64,000 bases of DNA, from the NCBI GenBank assembly GCA_022592435.1, contig JABYQS010000117.1, positions 55,758-119,757 of the forward strand, given 5' to 3'. The position numbers and the translations under genes were made by a program. Within the stretch, counting starts at the first letter, position 1. Each line of letters opens with the position of its first letter. Below are positions 34,253 to 45,958 of the stretch, piece after piece. Under the pieces are notes generated by a model. That model had not been told where the DNA came from. It worked only from the letters and a program-made list of their open reading frames with translations, and made no database searches. This stretch comes from Cerioporus squamosus (Eukaryota; Basidiomycota; Agaricomycetes; Polyporales; Polyporaceae).

Positions 34253-36782
34253 ATGTCTAGCTCCGGGAAGGTCATCTCCGGAAAGGAGGTCGCTCAACAC
34301 AACTCACGCGAGAGCTGTTGGATCATCGTCCATGGTGGGTGCTTCGTTTTCAGCTCGCGTCGGACGTCGGAGGGAGGGTGGGCAGTCGCACAAACTCATC
34401 CTCACATGCAGGCAAGGTCTATGACGTTACGGATTTCCTGGACGGTGAGCTTCAATCCAGATTCGTCATCTCACAGTACTTATACTGAATCCATGTCGCG
34501 TCCAGACCACCCCGGTGGCAGCAAGATCATACTGAAGTATGCGGGCAAAGACGCAACGTAAGTGCTCTCACCCGACGCGGTTCAGTGGTCGATGGGTCTT
34601 CGTGGAGAACTCAGGCGGACAGCCAGACGTCAACATATCTCAGGGCCGCCCGTCTCACCTGATGGCAGCGTCGGGCACGCCGCATTCACCACGAAGGCGG
34701 GATGTTTTGTGAGCGTGAAAGCGTTGCGGCATGCCCGGTTCATGGTGGTCGGGTCGTAGACTGCCTGAAGTGACCGAGCATGGTCTGCTATGAACGGGCG
34801 TTTGTAGCATGCAAGGGGCGACAGCCGTTGTGAGTGGACTGCAATGCACACGCTTGGCTCCCTGTCGGAGTCTCCGCGAGAGCTCGCTGCAAAGTGTTCT
34901 TCCGGTCGTCCTGAGGATTCTGTGGTATAGGTCCAATGCTGATGACCTTCACTTGCCAGGGCCGAGTACGACCCTATTCACCCGCCGGATGCTATCAAGA
35001 CGCACCTACCCCCGGAGAAGCAGTCGGTGTCTCTGTTTACTCATGAATTGAAGTTTCAGCTCACTCGCTATGCAGCCTTGGCGATGTCGACCCGGAAACC
35101 GTCTTGAAGGTCGAGGTCGAGGTGTCTGACCAGGAGAAGGCGCGCATGGATCGTATAGCGAACCGCCCGCCCTTGTCAGAAATACTGAACCTGCATGACT
35201 TCGAGGCAAGTCCTGCAATCACGTGCCTTTCTCAGGGATGCTGACAGGCGCTTCAGGCTATCGCGCGAGTCGTCATGCCAGAGAAGGCATGGGCGTACTA
35301 CAGCTCTGCAGCCGACGACGAGATCACGAACAGGGAGAACCACGCCGCGTACCACAGGCTATGGTGGCGGCCTCGAATCCTGCGCGACGTCACGAACGTG
35401 GACTGGTCGACGACGATACTCGGCCACCCGTCCAAGATGCCCCTGTACATCGTACGTCGGACACCGCTTCTAACACTGCAGCCGTATGTGCTGACAATGC
35501 CGGCGACACAGACTGCTACCGCACTGGGAAAGCTTGGACACCCGGACGGCGAGCTGAACCTGACGAGGGCGGCAGCAAAGCACGGCGTCATCCAGATGGT
35601 GGGTCGCCCACGACTCACGGTGGGGTAGCGGTCGCTAATCCGCGCCCACGCAGATCCCGACCCTCGCCTCGTGCGCCTTCGACGAGCTCGTCGACGCCGC
35701 GCAGCCCGGCCAGGTGCAGTTCCTGCAGCTGTACGTGAACAAGGACCGTGCGATCACCAAGAAGTTCGTGCAGCACGCAGAGAAGCGCGGGATCAAGGGC
35801 TTGTTCATCACCGTCGACGCGCCGCAGCTCGGTCGTCGAGAGAAGGACATGCGCCAGAAGTTCGACGCAGAGGACCCGGCGGAGGTGACGGGCAACAACC
35901 AGGAAAGCAAGGTCGACCGGTCGCAGGGCGCTGCTCGCGCAATCAGCGTACGTAGTCCCGCTCATCTCATGGATGCGCTTCTGCTCACCGCGAGACGGCA
36001 GTCCTTCATCGACCCCGGTCTCGACTGGAAGGACATCCCCTGGTTCCAGAGCATCACCAAGAGTAAGTTGGGACCCTCGAGGGGCCTGTCAGAGCGCACG
36101 CAGCTGAACCCTCCTCCACCAGTGCCGCTCATCCTCAAGGGCGTCCAGTGCTGGGAAGACGCGCTGCAGGCGTACGACCTCGGCCTCGCCGGCGTCGTGC
36201 TCTCGAACCACGGCGGCCGGCAGCTCGACTTTGCGCGCTCGGGCATCGAGGTCCTCGTCGAGGTCGTCCGCGAGCTCCGCGCCCGCCGCGGGCTCGCCTT
36301 CCCGAACGAGAAGTTCCAGCTGTTCGTCGACGGCGGCGTGCGCCGCGCCAACGATGTCCTCAAGGCCGTCGCGCTCGGGGCGACCGCCGTCGGCGTCGGC
36401 CGCCCGTTCTTGTACGCGTTCTCGGCGTACGGGACCGACGGCGTCGACCATGCGCTCCAGATCCTCCACGTACGTCGCGTTCTTCCTCTTTCTCTTCCGC
36501 CCTTGCGCGCTCGGCAGTTCCAGTTGTTCATGGTGGCATTCCAGGACGAGTTCGAGATGAACATGCGTCTGCTCGGCGCTCGCACGCTCAAGGAGGTCGT
36601 GCCCGAGATGGTCGACGCCTCCTCGTTGCAGTCCCACATCGTCGCCGTCCCCGGCGACCGGCTGTACGACTCCAACTGTGCGTGCTTTCTTCACGGACAT
36701 CTGATGCACCTACTGATGTAATACGGTTGTAGACGAGAGCATGCAGCACGCCCGCTTGCGGGAAGTCAAGTCGAAGATGTAG
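34253..36782 (+). CDS. Flavocytochrome b2-type L-lactate/alpha-hydroxyacid dehydrogenase
   Basis: Model (508 aa, 12 exons): 34253-34334, 34412-34444, 34506-34557, 34960-35022, 35076-35205, 35257-35451, 35512-35598, 35654-35947, 36002-36062, 36123-36469, 36545-36677 and 36733-36782. Residues ~8-75 are a cytochrome b5 domain with the heme-ligand motif DHPGG. The FMN domain has YYSSAADDEIT, LYVNKDRAITK, FITVDAPQLGRRE, ILKGVQCWEDA, LSNHGGRQLD (the catalytic His), VDGGVRRANDV and GVGRPFLYA. It oxidises L-lactate or a similar acid and passes electrons to heme. Unlike yeast Cyb2, heme-domain sequence begins at once, with no mitochondrial presequence. Intron 5 starts with GC, and intron 3 is 402 nt. 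Confidence 0.9.
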
Positions 36783-37278
36783 ATAGGTGCCGTCGTGCCT
36801 GTTGGCTTGGTATCGACCTTACGAGACATCTCACGACGTCGCCATGTATACCTGGACTGTTCGGACAGCTATGCATTGTGCCCGTCTTGCATATCTTCTA
36901 CACGATCGCCCCTGCGGTATCTCATTGCAAAGCAGTCTTATTCGGAACGGCCAACTGCATGGGTGGCGAGACAAGGTGATCAAAGTCACGAACAAATCGT
37001 CCAGGTTCAGCTTGGGTTCAGCGTCGCCATCCATTGTCAGGGTACACCTAACACGGTAGCTAAAGCAGAGAGGAGGCTACTAACGGCAACATAGGTAATC
37101 ATATGCGCATGGTATGGTAATAAGTAGGGTGGGGTGGACAGTCCGCATGGCTACAATCGTCTCTTCTACTGCTTCATTACTTGCTATATTCATTCCAACG
37201 TGGTCAACGTGATAATTACCATGAGCACAATATCCCAAGAGAGAAGAGAAGAAACGTCTAAGTACAAGGCCTTAAGGC
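36783..37278. other. Intergenic between convergent genes
   Basis: 3' flanks of the flavocytochrome and arrestin genes. No gene seen. Confidence 0.55.
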
Positions 37279-40082
37279 TCAATGCTCCGCGACAGAGGGC
37301 AACCCCAGCACGGCCGGGACGGGATTGGCATTCTCCACCGACGCTTCGTACGACGGTGGAGCCTCGCCCTCCTCAGTCTCCTGCCCGGCGATGAGCCGCT
37401 CGAACAGCTCAGGGGTCGTGCGCTCCTGGAAAGACTGTCTGCGCGAGAGCGGCGGGCTGATGACGGTAGCAGTCGGACTGATGTGCTGCTCGCCGGATGG
37501 CAGAGAGTCGACCGACTGGTCGGACGTCAGATGGTTCAGGTTTCCCGGAGACCGTCCGCGTCCGGAGAGCGAGCTCGTGGTCGAGGACGCATGTGCCGCG
37601 AGTGCGGATGTCGATACGGATCGTCGCTGGGCGAACGTCGCTGTAGGCGAACCAAGGTCGAGAGTCATCGGAGGGCGTGTGCAGATGTCCCCGTCAGAGA
37701 CGACGCTCAACGCGGCATGTGCGGGATTGGAAAGGGACGAAGCGAAAGCGTCGGGTATTTGCGAGTATGGAGGGAGGGCGGTATGCTCAGGGTTGCAGAG
37801 ATGCTACGGAAAGAATGTCAGAATGGTACAGAGTCTGCTATAACTCGGAGACTTACCGAGAGAATATGCACAGGGGTCTGCACAACGATATCGAAGAGCT
37901 TCCGCTTCCCTGTCTGCGGGTCGACAGCACTATCGTCCCCTCGTTCGACACGGAAGATGATCTTCAACATGTGAGACACTGAGATGTTGCTTCTCTTGTT
38001 CTTGTTCGTCGTGTGGAGCGTGCCCTCTGCTTTCGGTAGGTGAAGCTCCTTGCGGATTGTCCAAGGACCGGGACCCATGAAGCTGGACACGACCTCTGAG
38101 ATATCATCGTCCGGGTTAAGGACCTCGTTCAGAGGGGACTGCTTGAAGGCTTCTGGATCGTCCGTGCTTAACGGCAGGAGGGGTGGACCGTCCTTTTAGG
38201 ATACTTGAGCGCAAGAAGAGACACCCTATTGATGGGGTCTGTACGTGCGACACGTCTGAAACCGGTCCAGTAGTCGACTCGCTCTAGAGGGGCAGGAGTT
38301 AGGAGCGGCAACACATACGCAGAATAGGGATCATACCTTCAATAAGCACGGATATGCGGTGAATCTTCATTTTCGTCCATGGCATGAACGTGATGCTGAC
38401 AGGCATTGTGCCTCCGATGGCGAAGCTTCGTCCCGAGATCATGATGAGATACTGCATCTGTGTATCCCACTGTCGCTCGACGACGATACTCTCCGACTCC
38501 TCCGTGTCATCTTCGCCGGGCGTGGTCACCACCGTAATCTCTTGCGACGCGGTCAACTTCTGCTTGAATGCACCAGGACGATGTACGACCGCTTTGAGTT
38601 TCCACGTAACGGAACCATAGTCGACGTGCAACGTAGGTGGGGAATTCGCTGGAATAGTGAACGAGATCGGATAGGTGTACACGCCTGAAGTACGCCCTGT
38701 TGGCACCATGAAGCAATGAGCAAGCGATCGACGCACCTTTCCGAAACTCCTTCCATCCGTCTCCATGCTCTTGACCATCTTCCACTTCGAAGCCTACAGC
38801 CTCTGCAACACGTCCAAGAGCGGAACGTTCCTTGAGCGGTATCCCCGTGGTATCACCGGACTCGAAGAACGCGCGGTCCCTGGTACGACCACGCGGAGGC
38901 GTGACATCACCGCCTCGCTCGACCATGGGAGAGCGCGAGCGCACTCGATCCTTCATCGCTTCGAAGAAGGCGCTGGCAAAGGAGAACTTTCCCCTGCGGC
39001 CGCGCACAGTGTCCTCCCCTTCGCCATCTCTCTGTCGCGAGGGTGTGCGCCCATCCCGCCCAAGCGAGTGCGATGGTCCTGCGTGTTGGACATGCGACGT
39101 ACTGCTCCCGACCTGGAACTCGCGATCGTCGTCGAAGCTGACGCGCCGAGAGTCCGGAACCGGAACCTCTCGCGGAGACCACATTCCAGATGACGACCGC
39201 CCCTGCCTAGACGGAGAGCGAGCCAGACCTGCCATCGTGCTGCAATGTCAGCAGCAGCGCCAAGCTTGAGCGAGCGAATATCAACCGACCTGTGTAGTAC
39301 TGTTCCGCCTCCAGCGCGCGACGCAGGTCTTCAAGGCTGCGAGCGGGAGATTCGTCGTACAAGGGCAACTGCGACCGGTGGAGGATCGTCGTAGTTGGGC
39401 TGACATGGACAGTATCTTCCTGGGAATAGGTGGGCGTGTACGGTGGGGATGCTACGGGAGGATGATAACCATTGTCGTGATGGGAGACGAACGAGCGCTG
39501 GTAATGGGTCTGGTCAACGCTCATATGGCGGCGGTGTGGTCGCCGGGCGGAGGCAGTATCGCGAGGTGGAGGGGAACGCCCTCGGCTCCCATCTCTGGAC
39601 TCGTCGTGTTGCATATAACTTGACCGCTCGGAGTGATCCTCATCTTCATGTTCAAGTGCCAATCCCGGACCGACGGATAGGTTGCGACGGAAGCCTGACC
39701 CAGGGGAGTGGCCGGCGCGAAAGAACACGTATGATTGAGAATAGATGTCGTGTTCCTCTGTGATCTCTATACGGCGCGCTCCGACGCCTGGACGAGGTTG
39801 AGATATATGAGATATATAACGCCGTGAAGGTATACCAGATAAGAGCGCACCTTCGGGCCATGCTGTTACCGTCCTCCCGACGAGCTCGACTTCGATACTG
39901 GTAATGCGCGTGGGCTTCGCCAAGTTCAACACGAGCAGTCCGCGGACCATACCAGGCGAAGCGTCGGCCTGCATGGTCCTCTGGCGGCCAGTGGCGTCTC
40001 CGGCGCGGAGGAAGACGACAGACTCTGCAAGACGGATGTCGAGGGCATTCTTGGTGAGAGTGGGCTTCGTCGATGTGGGCAT
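37279..40082 (-). CDS. Alpha-arrestin, ART1/Ldb19-like Rsp5 adaptor, one-base break
   Basis: Exons 40082-39851, 39787-39290, 39228-38737, 38696-38337, 38283-37857 and 37803-37279. The arrestin N-fold is seen in LDIRLAESVVFLRAGD, GMVRGLLVLNLAKPTRITSI and IEITEEHDIYSQSYVFF. After a long Ser/Arg/Pro-rich insert the C-fold continues with VYTYPISFTIPANSPPTLHV, YGSVTWKLKAVVHRPG and SGRSFAIGGTMPVSITF. Motifs ALPPYS and APPSYEAS are PY-type ligands for WW domains of Rsp5 ubiquitin ligase, so the protein probably directs permease ubiquitylation. Exon 5 is one base short of frame: adding one T to the TTTT at 38194-38197 (plus strand) restores a continuous protein. Confidence 0.85.
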
Positions 40083-40990
40083 GTATGGATGATGGTCGTC
40101 GGGAGAGAAGGGGAGATAGCAGGGACCATAAGGTGCGCACCGTCCTTGAGACCGATCGAGACTGCAGCGTTCCTGAATTCATTTTTTGTGTGCGACGCCG
40201 ACCCAAGCTGGAAGGGTACCCCGATGTTAGGGTTAGGTTCAACGGTTATTGCGTCATTCCGACGCACGTTAAAAGTTTTTGGAACTCACTGCTGCTCACT
40301 GCTCTTCCCGATCTCTCCGGCTGGCCGGAGCTTGCACGTTCTCGAGCCTCGGTGGATGTCGTGCCCGCGTTGTTACTAACAATAATGGCACCGGTAGCGG
40401 CAGTACCGAGGCACATCCCGGACCGCACCACTGCCAGGAAGAAAGGGATCTCACCGGTGGTTTCAGTTCACGGTACGGTCGAAATCAGTGAGGAGGGAAA
40501 AGGGAACAGACGGAGATCCGGGCGGGTGCGACGCATGGAGGTGGACATAAGTAACCGATTCGAACTCAGCCGCGGCTTCGCGAGCTTTGGGGGGGAGATC
40601 GCGAAAACCACACTTTCCCGATTCAACCACCTCATTGCCGTATCTGGACAGCCCGACGCGACGCCGGAATGCAGCGCAGGGGTTTGTCTCGGGCCATGCG
40701 TAGGCTTGCGTAGGCAGCCCCCGACCCGATAACAGCATACTACCTCAATAATATTTAATAGTAGCGTGAACATCGGTAAGTCAATCTGCAGCTACTTCTC
40801 CGATTGGGTTTCCAGACGGTGACTAATGCTTACTTGTTGCCGGTGGCGTTGCGTCCAGACTTGCGCAGGACCCGCCTACGCCGTATCGGTTCTCCGCAAG
40901 CTCGTCTGCAGCCTGCCCAAGTGAGTCGCCTTTCTACTGCGCGTGAACATATCCATATCAGGCTCGCTTTCCTGTCTTTAACACTGAACA
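40083..40990. other. Intergenic, no supported gene
   Basis: Promoter side of the arrestin gene and the region before the kinase remnant. It holds one TTAGGGTTAGG stretch near 40227, too short to interpret. Confidence 0.5.
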
Positions 40991-40994
40991 GCCT

Positions 40995-41707
40995 GTGCTA
41001 TATTCGTGCGTGTACCCGCGTCCCCAACCAGTCGCGCTAGAAGTGACACTGGCAATCATGCTATCGTATACGCATAAGACAATGGTCGTGATCACTCCGG
41101 ACAAGGAGCCTGCTCGAGAGGACATAATGGTACGCACATACAGCACTTTGCAACCTCGTGACAGCTGCCTCATGACTACTTCAATACACAGGGTACCGCT
41201 GTGTTCATGGCGACCGCCCTGCTCCGAACTATATGGAGCAATGGGAAGATCACGCAGACCTTCGCACATGACGCGGAATCGTTCGCATACGTGATCCTCT
41301 ACAACATATACAAACACGCTGCGGAGGATACGCAGAGGACAAGCGCGTCGCTCCTGGCAGACTTCGGAGAGTTCTTCTCCGCGACGGACGTCGTCGGAGT
41401 GCTGGGAAATCGGGGGATGCTATTCTCCAGAGGAGCAGAGCGGCCAATGCCGCATCTCCTGGCCTACCTCGACGGAGACGTCGCTCTCAACGTCTGTGCG
41501 GGCGTGACATTGATTTTTGTGCGGGCTCGGAACATGTACCAGGAGGACGACGCACCATTGAACCCCCCTTTGAAAAGGGTGGAAGCACTCGCGCCCTCAC
41601 CCCATACCGTGCCGTTTGACGAGGTGCACACAGCGTGGATAAAGGGGTTACGGGAGGTTGTACTCGAGGCCTCCAGGGTACAAGGCGGGGCAACGCAAGG
41701 AGCCTGA
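40995..41707 (+). pseudogene. Kinase C-lobe remnant of FunK1-like family
   Basis: Exons ~40995-41129 and 41192-41707, joined by a GT-AG intron, give EPAREDIM then GTAVFMATALLRTIWSN, TFAHDAESFAYVILYNIY and a tail ending VQGGATQGA. The GTAxFMA and HDxESFxYVL elements are the activation end and C-lobe of FunK1-type kinases. The catalytic loop (HRD...N) and N-lobe are absent, and the place where a D-Y-D/D-W-D metal motif would be reads LSYTHKT. It is therefore a truncated or decayed copy. It belongs to a FunK1 branch other than copies A-D. Confidence 0.6.
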
Positions 41708-42214
41708 GGATGAAATACTGTTAGCATGCCAGTACCATACGGCGAGTACCATGTTGCCGTTATCCTGCGGATGAATTGCTATCCATCATGTCGAAATCAA
41801 TTGTGCCCGTTATATTGGAGTCTATGTACCGTGTAGTATGCAGACGGAATTCACCTACTAGGTTCTCCTCCCAGCCGCAGAAGCCTGCTGCTCGCCCGCT
41901 CCACTTAAAGCTCAAGTAATCCTGCAACGACGCCCGCGCTGTCCTGGATTCGTTGCTGCCGCTCGTACAGAGCCTGCACGATCCTGCTTTCCCCTGCGAC
42001 AAGTTCGTTCCGACCTGAGACCAGACCCTCTGATGCGGTACGCGATCAAGTAGAACAGCCTGCTGTCTGAGTCTCTACGTTACTGATTACGAGACGCTGC
42101 GTGGGGGCAACAGTGAATTTCGCTCTAGAGAAGAAATAAGCCTGGTGGTCGCAATGAGGTATTCGCCAGATTACTGACGATGGATCATCCAGAAAGGTAC
42201 ATTGCACGACGACT
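41708..42214. other. Intergenic, no supported gene
   Basis: 3' flank of the kinase remnant up to the outer edge of the next inverted-repeat arm. Short ORFs only. Confidence 0.5.
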
Positions 42215-42274
42215 CGGATATACCATACACACCGTGACTATGCGAGGACGACGTACGAGTGGAGTGTCATCACC

Positions 42275-45073
42275 TCAAGAACGGCGACCCTTCCCCTTCC
42301 CCTTCTTCGCACCTGCTCCTGAGGGCTTGTTGCCATTCGACCGGTAGCGCTTGGTAGCTCGAGCCTCATCCTCATCCTCCTCCTCCTCCTCCTCCTCCTC
42401 GACATCTCGTGCCAAAAAGCGCTTCTGGCTAGACCCACTAGCCGTCTTCGGCGGCAAAGCAAGCGACCTGGTCCTCATCGACCGCGTTTGCGCGCCCTGA
42501 GAGGCAGTGGTCGGAGGGGCATCGTGTTGCTCGCTGGGCGTCCCGACGCGGTCCTTCTTGGGATTATAATCCGCGCGCAGCTGGTCGGCAATCTTGTCCT
42601 CCATCGGCCAATCGAGGCTGCTGTCGGCAACAATTTTACCCAACAACACGATGATTTGATTGTGCGCTTCGAGCTTGAGTGCTTGCTTCCTGATGTCGTC
42701 CCACGTCTCGGATGTGAGCACCTCCTCCTCCTGCTCTTGCAGCGAGTCGTTGTAGCCCGCGAACCAGCCTTCATAGATCTCATCGTCTGGTGCAGATGAC
42801 GCGGAAGAGCGCGCGACAGGACGCGTGGGATTGGCAAGGAGCGTATATCGAGCCTTGAAGAGCTTGAGCAGAGCATCGAAGACCAATCCGATAGGATGAC
42901 GGCCTGCCTTGAGAAAACGGTTGACGATAGGGATGTGAGACGAACGGTAGATGTCGAGCTCGACACCACCTGAGAGCATGATCCTGCCCGATATCATGGC
43001 CATCTGCTTGTGCTGCCCGCAGTAGTACTCCTCGGGGCCAACGCCCGGCTGATAACCGTTGAAGTAGGTGTGGATAAACCGCCCGACGTCGGGACAGTTA
43101 TGTGGGAGGAACCGGATGACGTAGAAGAGGAGGATGTGGAAAAACGCCTCCACTTCATCCGGGATGGAGATAGCTGAAAAGGGATTGTCGAGGAGGAACG
43201 CGGACATGAATTGCCAGGTGCCCTAGTCACCAAAGTCAGTCGCAGTGATAAGTAAGCGCCGCTGGAAATGGAGTCACTTACAGTACGGTCAGGCTGTCGA
43301 GGCGCGTTCGGTGCGCTAGTGCGCTTGGACAGCTCCCAATCGGTGAGGAGACCCACACGTTGCTGGACGAGTCGACCATCCACGATCTTCTCCTTGATTT
43401 GAATGAGCACGTTGCCGGCGCTGATGTCGCGGTGTATGACACCTTTCTTGTAGGCATCGCGGTGAGCTGCGAACATGAGTATGTTTTGTGAGTGTCCGGC
43501 TCGAAGCAAACGCGACAGTACTCACCTTCGATACAAGTGACGAGGAGATATAATAACTCCCTGGCGTTCTTGAACCTGCTCATGGACAGTCCCACCTCCT
43601 GGACGACGAGCCGGTAGTGACGGTGCTTCTTCAACGGACAATCATCTCTGCCTGGATGATGCAACTTCCAGACCTCTTGCGAGTCTGTGACCTGGTCCTC
43701 GACGTCGCTGTGACAAACGAGGGTAGGAACTTTGTCGATCTTCTCCTCGTTCAAGTACCGCAGGACGTCACCCTCGCGCTCCATGCCGTCGTGATCGACC
43801 CTCCATGCGTCCTTCAGGTAGACAAACGGGCCGTTCGGCTTCGAACAGTCGATCGCCACGTAGCCGCGGGTACCACGACCAGCCAGCTCAGAAGAGGAGA
43901 AGTGGGGAGTGCCGACGAGGAAGCAGCGTTCACCCTCGTCATCGCGCGTTCGGATCTTGTACGTCTGCCCTGCCTTGAGCGACTCCGAGAAGAGGAGACG
44001 CGCGTGCTGGCCGAGCTCAATGGCAGTGCCTTTGGCGTACATGGGTTCCTCCGCGCGACGGCACATCAAGGCGTACTCGGTGCTGCGGCTGTCCACTTGT
44101 TCCACCGTCGGATCGTGACCACGTTGAGCTGCCGACAGGTGGCAGAGGCGCCAGAAGAAGCGACCCAGCATGCTCGGTTCTTCACGGTAGTTGAGCTTCT
44201 TCGTAGCGATGATGCCTGAGTAATCCCAGCGAAGAATACGCGCCATATCCCCGAAGAGAATGACGCCGTACTGATGTTGGCGATGCTGGGAGTTAACGAC
44301 GAGGGAGGCGTACGACAAAATCTGGCCGAGGTTGCTTTTACGCCTCTCTGACGACGGTTGGAAATCCTCGGCGTCGTCGTCGAATGGATCGTCCTGGACA
44401 GACTCGGGTTTGCACTCGATGAACACCTCGACCGCGGACCATTTAGGTGGTTCCGTGGCTGCCGGAGCAGCGCACGCGGGATACAGAGCGAGGTCAGCGC
44501 GTTGCTTGGTCTTGTCGGCCGGGTCCGTCCTGTTGGCGGTCACGGCCACCGTGTAGCCCACTCCATCCCACGGCGACGCTTCGTTGTCCTCGTTATCAAC
44601 CCCCTTAAGCCAACTCTTGAAGGTGGCCACCTAGTAAGTGCAATCTAAGTATCAGGTAAGACCAGTCAACCACGATAACCACGCACCGCTTCCTTGGCGT
44701 CTCCAGGTCTCTCAGGCCGGAGGGCACCAGACCACTGCACGGTCGAGAGCGCCTTGGGCTCTGGCTTGCTAGACGGGGCCGGAATATACCTCTTCATAAA
44801 GAAGTCGTAATCTACCACCCAGGTCTTGCCATTCATGCTGAGTCGCTTCTTGAGCTGGATCTCTTCAGCGGCTTCTTGCGTGGAGGCGGCGAAGTTGGTC
44901 GAGTCGAAGAGGGAGTTCGGGCGAATCGGACTAGCCTTCGGCTGAGAGGCCGCAGCAGGCGGGCTCGTGTGAGGAGGGGTGGAGGGGTTTGGGAGATCAG
45001 CGGTTGGATGTGGTGGTGTCGAAGGTGCAGGACCTGTCGAGTCGTCGGGCGAGGTGGTTGGTGGTTCAGCCAT
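42275..45073 (-). CDS. FunK1-type protein kinase, copy C, intact
   Basis: Model (874 aa): exons 45073-44687, 44630-43526, 43466-43282 and 43222-42275. It has the same four-exon layout as copy B: Pro/Thr-rich start, ALYP and EVFIECKPESVQDDPFDDD, LGRFFWRLCHLSAAQRG, HFSSSELAGRGTRGYVAID, GVIHRDISAGNVLIQI, LLTDWELSKRTSAPN, GTWQFMSAFLLDNPF and IPDEVEAFFHILLFYVIRF. The C-terminus has an acidic run of about ten Glu/Asp encoded by GAG/GAA repeats (42368-42400) and a Lys/Gly-rich basic end, a possible nuclear signal. Frame and splice sites are intact. Targets of FunK1 kinases are unknown. Confidence 0.9.
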
Positions 45074-45149
45074 GACGGTGGTGGTGGGAGAAGAAAGGAG
45101 ACTGACCGGTTGACGCGCAGGTCACGGCCTTTTATGCGCAGCGAACTCG

Positions 45150-45270
45150 TTATTGTTGCACGGATTTGGTTATCTGATCACGAGCCTGACACAACCGGGA
45201 GGGGTGGTGGGGGTGGTTAGGACAAAGTGAACAGTCAATAAGCGCCTTACGGAGGCGTGGGATGCACGTG
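45150..45270 (-). promoter_or_regulatory. Conserved FunK1 upstream block, copy C
   Basis: CACGTG at 45265-45270, then TTTGTCCTAACCACC, CTCGTGATCAGATAAC and CCGTGCAACAAT read on the minus strand, 77-197 nt before the ATG. The GATA motif keeps AGATAA although the base before it differs from copies A, B and D. Confidence 0.6.
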
Positions 45271-45275
45271 GGCGT

Positions 45276-45958
45276 GTACCTCAGACGCCCGGGCACTTCG
45301 CTAGTACTGTGCACATTGATATACCGCCAGACGAAAGACCACACTAGCAATACCAGTCGTTTGCGCGTCCCCATCTCTTTAGAGCAGTCGATTATGGCCC
45401 CATCCTGCTGCAGTGCCGACTACCCCGTCTTGACATCGAGACCTCTGGCTTTGGACGAAAGGGAATTCGGACGTGAGCAACTCTCTCTAAGTAACCGCCA
45501 GAGGGCTCCGGACGGCATCCAGGGATGGTCGGTTTGATAGGGATGATGCATACATAGGTGTGCGTTGTGGTCCAGTCTCGTGTGCGTCCTGGACGATGCG
45601 GGTGGTTGCGCCTTTCTTCACGAGCTCGTAGGCTGAGCTACCCGGGACTAGTATGCATCGTACCTGCCAGTACGTATACTGTCAGGCGTCTTACCCGCAT
45701 ACTCGTACCAGGACTTGACCTTTGCGCAGCGCGCGTCCTTCCTAATTGCCCGCGTAGTACCTCATTCCGTCCGGCACCTCGAGATTTCGACGGTGAGATA
45801 CGGCTGGAGGCTTCAAGTTGTCACAACAAGCTCATTGCCGTCAACAATTTCCCGGTAGTTGTCCATGGTTCCCGTATAGTAAGTAGTCTGCGCGTTGGTT
45901 ATACTCTGCGCCAGGGCGGCCAAACAGCGACAACTTAATCCTCAACCCTGGAGTCCTC
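45276..45958. other. Intergenic with a relic fragment
   Basis: No gene. At 45790-45865 the plus strand repeats the GTGAGATACGG(C/T)TGGAGGCTT block of the uncharacterised gene at 32917, with small gaps. Confidence 0.5.
45790..45865 (+). pseudogene. Relic fragment of the 32.7-kb uncharacterised family
   Basis: Nucleotide-level match to 32905-32985 (GAGATACGG.TGGAGGCTT, AGCTCAT.GCC, TTCCC). The reading frame is broken within 30 nt and no neighbouring exons remain. Confidence 0.45.

Larger units (their letters stand above)
42215..45275 (-). repeat. Left arm of inverted repeat 2
   Basis: FunK1 copy C with its promoter and about 60 nt of 3' flank matches 60660-63730 in opposite orientation. Identity is high along exons 2-4 but lower than the near-identity of inverted repeat 1. 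The arms enclose about 15.4 kb with seven single-copy genes. Confidence 0.8.

Noticed and set aside
40222..40240. Telomere-like TTAGGGTTAGG stretch
   Set aside because: Fewer than two full units; expected by chance in 64 kb and not at a chromosome end.
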